Shown: positions 34,928 to 47,494 of the stretch, in pieces
Layout: each line of letters starts with the position of its first letter
Position numbering within the stretch: position 1 is the first letter of the stretch
Source: Sipunculus nudus
Taxonomy: Eukaryota > Annelida > Sipuncula > Golfingiida > Sipunculidae
Direction of reading: 5' to 3'
Assembly (NCBI GenBank): GCA_026874595.1
Contig: CM049310.1
Span: forward strand, 51,337,058 to 51,401,057
Length of the DNA: 64,000 bases
The notes under the pieces: model-generated
The model's database searches: none
What the model saw: the letters and a program-made list of their open reading frames with translations, nothing else
What the model was told of the DNA's origin: nothing
Position numbers and translations under genes: made by a program

Positions 34928-34968
34928 ATGACTGATCTGCTAATGTTAAAGCCCACAGCAATGAACCG
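34928..34968 (+). CDS. First-exon copy, unit 1
   Basis: It encodes M-T-D-L-L-M-L-K-P-T-A-M-N plus two bases of Arg, then donor GTAAGT. It has the same length and phase as main-gene exon 1, but differs at enough sites to be an old paralogue, not a recent copy. The next exon is not identified, so whether the unit yields a protein is open. Confidence 0.65.
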
Positions 34969-37900
34969 GTAAGTCATTTTTTAATGTAAGTTTATTTCTT
35001 TAATTAGTTAATTTATATATAATTTAGACATAATATTGATTTACCGCGATGCAGTTTCTCGAAGAATAACAGAAGAATAAAGTGAAAAATGTGAAAACAT
35101 ACAGCATATTCACAGTATGTATATCTCCATATCGCTCTGGTTAAGAAAATTAGTTGTATTTTTTTGGTGTAAAAACTACTTTGGCAAGGCAGGAAATGTT
35201 AGACGGAACATTGTTTATGAGAGATGAGCGTCTAACCAAAACAATCCGCTTTTACAGCAAACTTGATAGAATTAAAACCTGTTCCCCAGGTAGTTTACGG
35301 ATATGTATACGAATACTTATGGGCTTCAAAAAATGAACGTCTCCATGTAAGAGCATCTTAATTCTTGGAGGTAATGGAAAATTCAGTAAAAAAAAAAAAC
35401 AGCATACATAGCAGTTGTATCCCAGTGAAAATGTGCATAGATTTTTAATGCTAATATCCTGGTTTTTTTTTATCCAAAATGCTTAGATCTTCACTAATCG
35501 CATAATCATAAAAAAGCGCGTAACTAAACATTGCTTTTGTTAAGTGAAATGTATAGATCTTGAAATACAATTAGAAGAGGATAAAATGCGTGTCCAACAC
35601 GTCAACTTATTGTTAAATCAAATTACTTTGAAATATTAAAATAAATCCAAGTTCTTATTACCGTCTGAAACTTTTAAAATATTCATTTTTTATAATATTA
35701 ATAGAACACACTGGTCGTTAAAAATCTATTTTGTCAAGAGACTTTTTCATGCGTTACATGTAACAACATTTTAGTAGATTTGTCAACAGCACGTGGGTTG
35801 TCGAATCTATACCAACACTGTACCTTACTTTCAGGGCTTGGTATCGCCTACATTTTTGAATTGCAATATATTGCCATATATGTGCATGATCGCGTACGTA
35901 TCGCGATATTTTTCGATGTATCAATTTTCAATGTATCAATGTATTTTCTTGTACCGGTATATACAACACATTAAATATATTATTATTTCATTATAATGTT
36001 AAATATAGTGTTAACATGAGAGTATATGCAGATCGGTTTATTTTACATAGGGTATGTTAACGAATTACTCAGCAAGGAACCAACTTATTGTTGACAGAAC
36101 TCGAAGAATACTGATAATGTTTTTTTAAAATATTTTCCTCAAGCCTTACATATGCAAGTAACTTAACAATAAGAGCTTTCTGAATGTCGAACGGAGATAG
36201 ATAGATGGTCTACACAATCAAGGTCGTGCATGACATTGCAAGGCTTCTTTTCTTTCTCAATAATAATTTTCTGTTTAAGCTTGATCTTCACACAAGATGT
36301 AAATACGGAATATTTATATATAATAAATAGTTAATTTTACAGCGATCGGCAATTCTTTTTTTCTGAGACACCATTGTTAGGTCGAGTTAAATTTCAAATA
36401 CCCTAGAAGAACCTTTCATCATATGGTCCATCAAGCCTACTTGATCAAGCCCAGTCCATGAAGTGGTTAAGACTTGTTACCTCTGACAGAGAAATCATCG
36501 TACCCACGTTGTATCGCACTTAGTCTCGGTACCGCCACCTTGCGGCAACTCATATAACTAATTTACCACTCTCTGACTCTCTTTAGTTGTAAGAGCCGAC
36601 ACGGAGTTACGTTTATCGGTACATGAAATCACGTTTTATTTACGCATTTTAGTACAAACTTAAATACTATCGCCCTTGCAGGGCAACTCAATAATCGGCT
36701 TAGGGGTGTCTTTAGACACGGTTTCGATTTCAGCCTTTTACTGAACTCAATTTATATATCAAAATCTGAAGCAGAAACCTTATTTTTACTGCAGCAGACC
36801 AGTTTCAGTCATGTAAATTATGTCGGAAAATGTCGATATATGAAACTATATCGCGATCCGCAATATGCGAATCATCGTATGGCAATATCTCAATAACACA
36901 TACACTTCCCTTGTAGCTGTTGTCTAATTTAATTTGTTTCCAATCCCTAATCAAATATTGAAGTCCATATTTTTTCCACAGCCACCGTGTCAGGCTTGAT
37001 CCAATTCTAAATACTCTCCTAGTCATGACATCGCAGCACTTACAGTGCATACATCAATGGGTGGATACGAATTAACACTTGATTTATACACGCCTTGGGA
37101 CCCCTGAATCACGTGAATGATCAACTACATGTCGCTTGTATATGTGAGACAGGGTTTGTTTGGGGCTCGCCACCCCCCCCCCCCCCCCAAGAAAAAAAAA
37201 TGTCTGTCAATCTAGAAGACAGTATATGCCAGCAATGAATTAAGAGTCTTAATGTTGACGATTTTTTCATCATAATGATATTTTTAAACCGTAAACTATA
37301 TCTTTTTAAGAAATGAATAGATATAAATGGATATAAAACATATTGAAAATGCTACATATTTACGTTAGGGAATACAGTAAAGCGCCGTTTTTCCGAAAGC
37401 GTCGGGGACAAGCTTTTTGTCCGTAAAAACGAACATTCGGAAATGCTGACAAGGGTCTAGCGGCAAGTTCGTACGAAGTTAATGATTAACTTAATGCCAT
37501 TTTACCCGAGGAACACGGTGTTTCTTTTCGATATTCGAAATTGACGACCGGGACATATAAAAGATATTTGATTATTGCTGAGCATAATTGGCAAAGATCA
37601 GTCTAACCTGCTATAAGGATACGTGCTTGCTCTTTTTTTCATCAAATTCACTGGAGTGAAAGGTCAAATGACATCGCCAAGGAACACGGTGTTTCTTATC
37701 GATCTACGTAATTGAAGACCGGAATATATAAAAGCTGCTCGAGCACAAGCGTTTAATGAATTATACCTCACCAATGATGATGCGAGTAAACTGCTCAGTT
37801 ATTTAGCATGGCATCCTGTCCCAAGCTGACCCACCATGCTTGCTTGAGTACAAACGAGATGTAGTTGATAACACACAGGTGCTCTTGGATAAACTGCTCG

Positions 37901-38187
37901 GTCTCTTGCTAGGGGTACAGGGGGCTGGGTGTTGCGGGAATAGCTGTATTTTTCAAACCTTTGCCCCGGCGACAACATCGGCCCAGAACTAATTAATTAG
38001 GGTCACCACTGGGCTTAACACCAGACTGCAGGCCTCATGACTCGTAATTACAATACTCATTTTAGTTTTTTTCATACTTGAAATATATTTCAGAAATACG
38101 AATAAATTTTGGTTCCCCATTTTAATTTTCGGAAAAACGAATTTTCGGAAATTCGGCATTCGGAAATACGGCGCTCTACTCTATGTA

Positions 38188-38227
<40 letters not shown>

Positions 38228-39034
38228 TATATATATATATTTATATATATATATATATATTATTGTAACCTCCCTTATATTCTGGTTTGTTTTTGTCCGT
38301 GTATTGGTTTTTTGACGACTGGGGGTGGGGTGGGGGATGGTGTCCATCTTTGTAACCAAGATACACATGAAAATTCTTGAATGGACACTCTCCCGGTGCT
38401 TGACCTTAAATAAGATAAATGGGCTCTCTCCTCGTATAGATATAGACATGTCCTCGCATAAATGGACACTGTCCGAGGGGACACATGATTTAACCTGTGA
38501 ACAAAATCATGAACCGTGAAAGACAAATTAATGAAGCCTACATTTGTGTTCACTTTAACCATAAACGTACTGTGACAATGTATACAAAAATTGTGGAAAA
38601 CAAATGTATAAAATACTTTTTCTGTACTTCAAACAATAAATGTTTTTGGACTGTGTACACACCGGGACAAACAAACATAGGATACATTTCTCCACTCTCC
38701 AGTCATTCAATGTACTTAGACAATATATACACGAATCCGGCAAAACAAATGTAGCATACATAATATCCGCACTTCATAAATTGAATATACTTATCATATT
38801 CCGCATGGGGTAGCCCAAAAATGGCATTATGTTCACAAATATGCAGATTAAATAATAAGCTGCAATAATGCAATGAGTCTGAGCGTTATTAAACAGAAAA
38901 AAACTTAAACAATAGCAATGAATTGCAAATTATTTATGAAATACAGTAAGTTTAGTATTTAAGAAAAAAAGTTATTTGTCAACTAAAGAAACAATATATA
39001 TATATATATATAACTTATCCTTAATAATTTGCAG
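34969..39034 (+). other. Region between first- and last-exon copies in unit 1
   Basis: About 4.1 kb in which I find no equivalent of main-gene exons 2-7. Direct joining of the two end exons would be out of frame (phase 2 into phase 1). One frame-compatible stretch exists, 36342-36380 (acceptor TTTTACAG, weak donor GTCGAG), but it has no resemblance to the family. Confidence 0.5.
37375..38181. mobile_element. pogo/Tigger-like MITE, unit 1 (807 bp)
   Basis: The left end CAGTAAAGCGCCGTTTTTCCGAA and the reversed right end GAGTAGAGCGCCGTATTTCCGAA are inverted repeats flanked by TA. Inside, about 65 bp are duplicated (GAACACGGTGTTTCTT.TCGAT ... GACCGG.A.ATATAAAAG at about 37511 and 37682). No transposase is present. 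Confidence 0.75.
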
Positions 39035-39129
39035 AAGTACACGGGATCCAGGCGCAGTATCCGGTTCAAGAAGAGATGGAAGGAGAGAACATTGACGAAA
39101 TCTTCCAGGAAGTTGAGAACCTTCCCTGA
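39035..39129 (+). CDS. Last-exon copy, unit 1
   Basis: The acceptor is AATTTGCAG; entry phase 1, length 95 nt and TGA stop are all as in main-gene exon 8. The translation V-H-G-I-Q-A-Q-Y-P-V-Q-E-E-M-E-G ... E-I-F-Q-E-V-E-N-L-P matches 22 of 31 codons including the split Glu. Frame, acceptor, stop and downstream AATAAA are all intact. Confidence 0.75.
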
Positions 39130-39168
39130 GAGATCTCGCAAGCCCAGGAGGGTTTACGTATCGAGTCA

Positions 39169-39174
39169 AATAAA
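39169..39174 (+). terminator. Polyadenylation signal, unit 1
   Basis: AATAAA 40 bp after the stop, in the same 3' UTR context (GCAAGCCCAG, GTATCGA) as the main gene. Equivalent sites follow the other last-exon copies. Confidence 0.75.
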
Positions 39175-39411
39175 GCATGCATTTATCAATAAATCTCCGT
39201 TATATTATGTGAGACCCTATGTTGCACATGCAATTCCTTCTTTTCCTTCTGGTCGTGTTGTAAATATATATATAAAAAAACGATGAGGGCATTAGGAATT
39301 TTTTTTCCGACAGAACTTCGGTCGCAACTGAGAACTCAACTACCGCGTTTTTTCTCTTAACTTCGCGCATTTCTCACAGTATCTTACCGAAAATGGAATA
39401 ATGGAACATCC

Positions 39412-39448
<37 letters not shown>

Positions 39449-40195
39449 AGGCACTTCAACCCGTTTGTCTTGAAGCCTTATGCACAAAAATCCCTAAATC
39501 AGTAAATTACTCTAAAAATCAAATAAAAACATTTAATAGGGGAGGGGGCGCTCAAAATCGACGCACGGCATACCTGTGAAATAAAGTCATGCATTAATCA
39601 CATGATTCATTTAAATTATTATAATCAATTCGCGAGAACACTATAGTATATTCATTACCATCACATGACTCTGATCATAAATAGCTTTTGCTCTGCAGAG
39701 GGTAAATATATAACTCTTGCTTTAGACACAACAACAATATATTTAAAGTCGCATGAGAAATAAAATTATCAAGGGTTCGTATGTAAAAAAGGGCAATTTT
39801 TTTACCTTTAATCCTATTTTTTATTTACCTCTCGAGGCAAACAAGCGCAATGTTTGAAACTATCAGAAGGAACAAAAAGATACACTTTTATGTTCCTTAA
39901 TTATCAATAAATGCAAACGACTCATAGTTGAGTGCTTTTTTTAATACCTTGATCAATTCTTTAAAAATATCGTGACAAGACCACAAATATTAAAAATAAC
40001 GAAAACTTATCTGCCGTTAACTCATAAAAAGAGAAATAATCTGTGAAAGGTAGGAGAGGCTTATTCTGTTAAGTAAAAAAAATTTTTTTGGGGGGGGGGG
40101 AGGGGGGGACCTGTCCTTTGTACACCTAGTTCACCGAAGGTGGGACTCCTGGGATGGTCTTGTTCTGATAGCAGAACGCTCTTTAGAGGGGTAGT

Positions 40196-40299
40196 GTTGC
40201 TTTTCTAGTGAAGCGGTTGGAACGCTTGACATGTGCGCCACCGATATGAGTTCGAATCCTGGATCGGCCCAATATTTCCCCTGTGCAATTTGTCTTCGT

Positions 40300-40300
<1 letters not shown>
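40196..40300 (+). mobile_element. tRNA-derived SINE, unit 1
   Basis: A box TAGTGAAGCGG (40206-40216), B box AGTTCGAATCC (40249-40259), and a tail CAATTTGTCTTCGTTA running into (TA)n. Same family as 4795-4898. Confidence 0.75.
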
Positions 40301-40344
<44 letters not shown>

Positions 40345-40348
<4 letters not shown>

Positions 40349-41290
40349 TCTGTCAACAGGGTACAAATCGTAACGACTGGACCTAGAATCTTCATTCTTG
40401 ACACACAGGGAGACCCATGAAAAGTCCCCATGGAAACCTGAAATTAGGTCTCTGTTACCCATATCCTTTGAGCACTCCAAAGTACAGCTCTGAATAATGG
40501 AAAATTTGATACAAAAGCTGAAGTATCTGAACAACTAATGCAGAGATCACCATAATTGTTCGCATGGATATTGATCATTGAGTGTTTCATCAGTTTCTGC
40601 AGACTGGTGGCACCATCTGTATTTGTTCGGGTGTTTTTATGAATTTTTTCTCAATTTTTGTGACCTTTAAAGATATGAACATCTGTTAACAGGGCACAAA
40701 TCATAACAACTGAACCAAGAATCTTCATTCTTGACACACAAGGAGACCCATTAAAAGTCTCTATGGAAACCTGAAATTAGGTCTCTGTTACCCATATCCT
40801 TCAAGCTATAGGACTCTGAAGTATCCCTCAGAAAAATGGAAAGATTGATACAAAAGCTGACGTATCTGAACAACAAATGCAGAGATCACCATGATTCTTT
40901 GCATGGATATTGACCATTAAGTGTTTTATTAGTTTCTGAAGACTGGTGGAGCCACCTATATTTTTTTTTAAAGTTTACGCAATCTTGGCCTGTTGGTTAA
41001 TCTGTTTGATGCTTCAGTTGAAAGGGTATATACTACCATTCAAATGATAAAATTTCCTTTTGTGTCTCTTCCCTGTCAGCTGAGCGTCATGACCCATGGG
41101 TCACTTGTTCTTCTTTATTTTTGAGAATTTTCAAAGAAGCTGTCATCGGTTAACAGGGCACAAATCGTAACCGCTGGACCTGGAATCTTCTAACTTGACA
41201 TCAAGGGAAGTCCATGAAAAGTCCCTGTGGAAACCTGAAATTGGGTCTCTGTTACCAATATCCTCCAAGCTATGGGTCTCGTTAGTACCC
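40345..41290. repeat. Subrepeat block, unit 1 (three diverged copies)
   Basis: Copies start near 40345, 40678 and 41142 with TCTGT.AACAGGG.ACAAATC and continue with GAATCTTCATTCTTGACA, GAGACCCAT.AAAAGTC, GGAAACCTGAAATTAGGTCTC and TGTTACCCATATCC. Copies 1 and 2 lie exactly 333 bp apart and each contains GACTGGTGG..CCA, the inverted core of the 31.9-kb minisatellite. Confidence 0.85.
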
Positions 41291-41995
41291 TTTAGATAAA
41301 TTAAACTGAAATCCATTTCTTAGGATTCCTCACAAAATTCATGATTGTTTTGCCTTGTCGCTGACATTTTTACTCATTGTTAAACATTTCTTGAATTCAG
41401 CTGAGCGTCATGGACCATGAGCCTCTAGTTTCTAGACCACGATTTACCCGCTTCCGTTCTGATTTGACTCACCAAATTCGGCAGACGTATCGGTGGCGTG
41501 CTCTTCTAGGACAAGTTTATTTTATTTTGCGGGATTATGCCCCGTTAAACTGAATAATTAATAATTTTATTAGAGACTAGGTCCTCTACGCCTGTAACGC
41601 TTTTTCAGGAGGCGCCTCGAGGATTTTCATTCGCCTGTTAAAACCGTGGCCAGCGCGCATGTCCTGCCCAAAAAGCATTTCCGTGGAATACGCGGTCACT
41701 ATAATTCCTATTGACCCCCCACATCCATTATAACGCCTCTCAAGGTATTTTTCTCTCTCAAAGGAAGTAAAGACCACATGACTCCGCTTTCAATGCGAGG
41801 GCTTTTCAGTTTGGTTAACACTAGTCCAGTGATGTGACCACCTTTTAACAAATTGTTTATGGGTTACAGGTATGTTGATTTTGGTACATTAAAAAAAAAT
41901 TTCCATGATAACCAAGGTTTCAAAAGTCCGGCCAAGTCATAAAGTTTATAAAGAAGCCCCGAAACTTAATTTCCCGGTCCCGTGTTTAGATAGAG

Positions 41996-42003
41996 TATAT
42001 AAA
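41996..42003 (+). promoter_or_regulatory. TATA box, unit 2
   Basis: TATATAAA. The sequence more than 21 bp upstream is the end of unit 1, not the ancestral promoter. Confidence 0.65.
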
Positions 42004-42054
42004 GCCACCGTAAAGCAGCTAACCAAAGCAGAGTCTGGTCCGGTATGCACCTGT

Positions 42055-42095
42055 ATGACTGATCTGCTAATGTTAAAGCCCACAGCAATGAACCG
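42055..42095 (+). CDS. First-exon copy, unit 2
   Basis: Identical in sequence and phase to the unit 1 first exon, with donor GTAAGT. Confidence 0.6.
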
Positions 42096-44503
42096 GTAAG
42101 TCATTTTTTAATGTAAGTTTATTTCTTTAATTAGTTAATTTATATATAATTTAGACATAATATTGATTTACCGCGATGCAGTTTCTCGAAGAATAACAGA
42201 AGAATAAAGTGAAAAATGTGAAAACATACAGCATATTCACAGTATGTATATCTCCATATCGCTCTGGTTAAGAAAATTAGTTGTATTTTTTTGGTGTAAA
42301 AACTACTTTGGCAAGGCAGGAAATGTTAGACGGAACATTGTTTATGAGAGATGAGCGTCTAACCAAAACAATCCGCTTTTACAGCAAACTTGATAGAATT
42401 AAAACCTGTTCCCCAGGTAGTTTACGGATATGTATACGAATACTTATGGGCTTCAAAAAATGAACGTCTCCATGTAAGAGCATCTTAATTCTTGGAGGTA
42501 ATGGAAAATTCAGTAAAAAAAAAAAAAACAGCATACATAGCAGTTGTATCCCAGTGAAAATGTGCATAGATTTTTAATGCTAATATCCTGGTTTTTTTTT
42601 ATCCAAAATGCTTAGATCTTCACTAATCGCATAATCATAAAAAAGCGCGTAACTAAACATTGCTTTTGTTAAGTGAAATGTATAGATCTTGAAATACAAT
42701 TAGAAGAGGATAAAATGCGTGTCCAACACGTCAACTTATTGTTAAATCAAATTACTTTGAAATATTAAAATAAATCCAAGTTCTTATTACCGTCTGAAAC
42801 TTTTAAAATATTCATTTTTTATAATATTAATAGAACACACTGGTCGTTAAAAATCTATTTTGTCAAGAGACTTTTTCATGCGTTACATGTAACAACATTT
42901 TAGTAGATTTGTCAACAGCACGTGGGTTGTCGAATCTATACCAACACTGTACCTTACTTTCAGGGCTTGGTATCGCCTACATTTTTGAATTGCAATATAT
43001 TGCCATATATGTGCATGATCGCGTACGTATCGCGATATTTTTCGATGTATCAATTTTCAATGTATCAATGTATTTTCTTGTACCGGTATATACAACACAT
43101 TAAATATATTATTATTTCATTATAATGTTAAATATAGTGTTAACATGAGAGTATATGCAGATCGGTTTATTTTACATAGGGTATGTTAACGAATTACTCA
43201 GCAAGGAACCAACTTATTGTTGACAGAACTCGAAGAATACTGATAATGTTTTTTTAAAATATTTTCCTCAAGCCTTACATATGCAAGTAACTTAACAATA
43301 AGAGCTTTCTGAATGTCGAACGGAGATAGATAGATGGTCTACACAATCAAGGTCGTGCATGACATTGCAAGGCTTCTTTTCTTTCTCAATAATAATTTTC
43401 TGTTTAAGCTTGATCTTCACACAAGATGTAAATACGGAATATTTATATATAATAAATAGTTAATTTTACAGCGATCGGAAATTCTTTTTTTCTGAGACAC
43501 CATTGTTAGGTCGAGTTAAATTTCAAATACCCTAGAAGAACCTTTCATCATATGGTCCATCAAGCCTACTTGATCAAGCCCAGTCCATGAAGTGGTTAAG
43601 ACTTGTTACCTCTGACAGAGAAATCATCGTACCCACGTTGTATCGCACTTAGTCTCGGTACCGCCACCTTGCGGCAACTCATATAACTAATTTACCACTC
43701 TCTGACTCTCTTTAGTTGTAAGAGCCGACACGGAGTTACGTTTATCGGTACATGAAATCACGTTTTATTTACGCATTTTAGTACAAACTTAAATACTATC
43801 GCCCTTGCAGGGCAACTCAATAATCGGCTTAGGGGTGTCTTTAGACACGGTTTCGATTTCAGCCTTTTACTGAACTCAATTTATATATCAAAATCTGAAG
43901 CAGAAACCTTATTTTTACTGCAGCAGACCAGTTTCAGTCATGTAAATTATGTCGGAAAATGTCGATATATGAAACTATATCGCGATCCGCAATATGCGAA
44001 TCATCGTATGGCAATATCTCAATAACACATACACTTCCCTTGTAGCTGTTGTCTAATTTAATTTGTTTCCAATCCCTAATCAAATATTGAAGTCCATATT
44101 TTTTCCACAGCCACCGTGTCAGGCTTGATCCAATTCTAAATACTCTCCTAGTCATGACATCGCAGCACTTACAGTGCATACATCAATGGGTGGATACGAA
44201 TTAACACTTGATTTATACACGCCTTGGGACCCCTGAATCACGTGAATGATCAACTACATGTCGCTTGTATATGTGAGACAGGGTTTGTTTGGGGCTCGCC
44301 ACCCCCCCCCCCCCCCCAAGAAAAAAAAATGTCTGTCAATCTAGAAGACAGTATATGCCAGCAATGAATTAAGAGTCTTAATGTTGACGATTTTTTCATC
44401 ATAATGATATTTTTAAACCGTAAACTATATCTTTTTAAGAAATGAATAGATATAAATGGATATAAAACATATTGAAAATGCTACATATTTACGTTAGGGA
44501 ATA

Positions 44504-45310
44504 CAGTAAAGCGCCGTTTTTCCGAAAGCGTCGGGGACAAGCTTTTTGTCCGTAAAAACGAACATTCGGAAATGCTGACAAGGGTCTAGCGGCAAGTTTG
44601 TACGAAGTTAATGATTAACTTAATGCCATTTTACCCGAGGAACACGGTGTTTCTTTTCGATATTCGAAATTGACGACCGGGACATATAAAAGATATTTGA
44701 TTATTGCTGAGCATAATTGGCAAAGATCAGTCTAACCTGCTATAAGGATACGTGCTTGCTCTTTTTTTCATCAAATTCACTGGAGTGAAAGGTCAAATGA
44801 CATCGCCAAGGAACACGGTGTTTCTTATCGATCTACGTAATTGAAGACCGGAATATATAAAAGCTGCTCGAGCACAAGCGTTTAATGAATTATACCTCAC
44901 CAATGATGATGCGAGTAAACTGCTCAGTTATTTAGCATGGCATCCTGTCCCAAGCTGACCCACCATGCTTGCTTGAGTACAAACGAGATGTAGTTGATAA
45001 CACACAGGTGCTCTTGGATAAACTGCTCGGTCTCTTGCTAGGGGTACAGGGGGCTGGGTGTTGCGGGAATAGCTGTATTTTTCAAACCTTTGCCCCGGCG
45101 ACAACATCGGCCCAGAACTAATTAATTAGGGTCACCACTGGGCTTAACACCAGACTGCAGGCCTCATGACTCGTAATTACAATACTCATTTTAGTTTTTT
45201 TCATACTTGAAATATATTTCAGAAATACGAATAAATTTTGGTTCCCCATTTTAATTTTCGGAAAAACGAATTTTCGGAAATTCGGCATTCGGAAATACGG
45301 CGCTCTACTC
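44504..45310. mobile_element. pogo/Tigger-like MITE, unit 2
   Basis: Copy of the unit 1 element, amplified with the unit and not independently inserted. Confidence 0.75.
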
Positions 45311-45329
45311 TATGTATAATTATATATAT

Positions 45330-45377
<48 letters not shown>

Positions 45378-46110
45378 ATATTATTGTAACCTCCCTTATA
45401 TTCTGGTTTGTTTTTGTCCGTGTATTGGTTTTTTGACGACTGGGGGTGGGGTGGGGGATGGTGTCCATCTTTGTAACCAAGATACACATGAAAATTCTTG
45501 AATGGACACTCTCCCGGTGCTTGACCTTAAATAAGATAAATGGGCTCTCTCCTCGTATAGATATAGACATGTCCTCGCATAAATGGACACTGTCCGAGGG
45601 GACACATGATTTAACCTGTGAACAAAATCATGAACCGTGAAAGACAAATTAATGAAGCCTACATTTGTGTTCACTTTAACCATAAACGTACTGTGACAAT
45701 GTATACAAAAATTGTGGAAAACAAATGTATAAAATACTTTTTCTGTACTTCAAACAATAAATGTTTTTGGACTGTGTACACACCGGGACAAACAAACATA
45801 GGATACATTTCTCCACTCTCCAGTCATTCAATGTACTTAGACAATATATACACGAATCCGGCAAAACAAATGTAGCATACATAATATCCGCACTTCATAA
45901 ATTGAATATACTTATCATATTCCGCATGGGGTAGCCCAAAAATGGCATTATGTTCACAAATATGCAGATTAAATAATAAGCTGCAATAATGCAATGAGTC
46001 TGAGCGTTATTAAACAGAAAAAAACTTAAACAATAGCAATGAATTGCAAATTATTTATGAAATACAGTAAGTTTAGTATTTAAGAAAAAAAGTTATTTGT
46101 CAACTAAAGA

Positions 46111-46143
<33 letters not shown>

Positions 46144-46165
46144 ACTTATCCTTAATAATTTGCAG

Positions 46166-46260
46166 AAGTACACGGGATCCAGGCGCAGTATCCGGTTCAA
46201 GAAGAGATGGAAGGAGAGAACATTGACGAAATCTTCCAGGAAGTTGAGAACCTTCCCTGA
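46166..46260 (+). CDS. Last-exon copy, unit 2
   Basis: Same acceptor, frame and TGA as unit 1. Confidence 0.7.
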
Positions 46261-46542
46261 GAGATCTCGCAAGCCCAGGAGGGTTTACGTATCGAGTCAA
46301 ATAAAGCATGCATTTATCAATAAATCTCCGTTATATTATGTGAGACCCTATGTTGCACATGCAATTCCTTCTTTTCCTTCTGGTCGTGTTGTAAATATAT
46401 ATATAAAAAAACGATGAGGGCATTAGGAATTTTTTTTCCGACAGAACTTCGGTCGCAACTGAGAACTCAACTACCGCGTTTTTTCTCTTAACTTCGCGCA
46501 TTTCTCACAGTATCTTACCGAAAATGGAATAATGGAACATCC

Positions 46543-46593
<51 letters not shown>

Positions 46594-47343
46594 AGGCACT
46601 TCAACCCGTTTGTCTTGAAGCCTTATGCACAAAAATCCCTAAATCAGTAAATTACTCTAAAAATCAAATAAAAACATTTAATAGGGGAGGGGGCGCTCAA
46701 AATCGACGCACGGCATACCTGTGAAATAAAGTCATGCATTAATCACATGATTCATTTAAATTATTATAATCAATTCGCGAGAACACTATAGTATATTCAT
46801 TACCATCACATGACTCTGATCATAAATAGCTTTTGCTCTGCAGAGGGTAAATATATAACTCTTGCTTTAGACACAACAACAATATATTTAAAGTCGCATG
46901 AGAAATAAAATTATCAAGGGTTCGTATGTAAAAAAGGGCAATTTTTTTACCTTTAATCCTTTTTTTTATTTACCTCTCGAGGCAAACAAGCGCAATGTTT
47001 GAAACTATCAGAAGGAACAAAAAGATACACTTTTATGTTCCTTAATTATCAATAAATGCAAACGACTCATAGTTGAGTGCTTTTTTTAATACCTTGATCA
47101 ATTCTTTAAAAATATCGTGACAAGACCACAAATATTAAAAATAACGAAAACTTATCTGCCGTTAACTCATAAAAAGAGAAATAATCTGTGAAAGGTAGGA
47201 GAGGCTTATTCTGTTAAGTAAAAAAAATTTTTTTTGGGGGGGGGGGGAGGGGGGGGACCTGTCCTTTGTACACCTAGTTCACCGAAGGTGGGACTCCTGG
47301 GATGGTCTTGTTCTGATAGCAGAACGCTCTTTAGAGGGGGTGT

Positions 47344-47446
47344 GTTGCTTTTCTAGTGAAGCGGTTGGAACGCTTGACATGTGCGCCACCGATATGAGTT
47401 CGAATCCTGGATCGGCCCAATATTTCCCCTGTGCAATTTGTCTTCG

Positions 47447-47448
<2 letters not shown>
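47344..47448 (+). mobile_element. tRNA-derived SINE, unit 2
   Basis: A box at 47354-47364; tail reads TCTTCGTAAC, a type B variant. Confidence 0.75.

Positions 47449-47490
<42 letters not shown>

Positions 47491-47494
<4 letters not shown>

Larger units (their letters stand above)
34848..41974 (+). repeat. Tandem unit 1 (7127 bp, type A)
   Basis: It starts CGGTCCCGTGTTTAGATAG just above the TATA box and ends before the next CGGTCCCGTG. Contents in order: promoter and first exon (34869-34968), inverted TATCGCGAT-containing segments (about 35860-35940 and 36830-36900), poly-C (about 37173-37189), pogo-like MITE (37375-38181), (TA)n, last-exon copy (39035-39129), (GA)n (about 39417-39444), G run (about 40090), SINE (about 40196-40300), (TA)n, 333-bp subrepeat block (40345-41290) and 680 bp of other sequence. 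The minus-strand 81-residue frame at 36805-37050 is intact in all four complete units but unrecognised; near-identity of the units means this is not evidence of selection. Confidence 0.97.

Noticed and set aside
36805-37050. 81-residue minus-strand frame conserved in all complete units
   Set aside because: The units are almost identical throughout, so conservation is not informative. The frame overlaps one arm of an inverted repeat and matches nothing I know.
41905-42099. 64-residue frame reading through the promoter, repeated in units 2-5
   Set aside because: It starts in the tail of the previous unit and runs through the TATA box before entering the first exon. It is a by-product of the tandem junction and is absent from unit 1.
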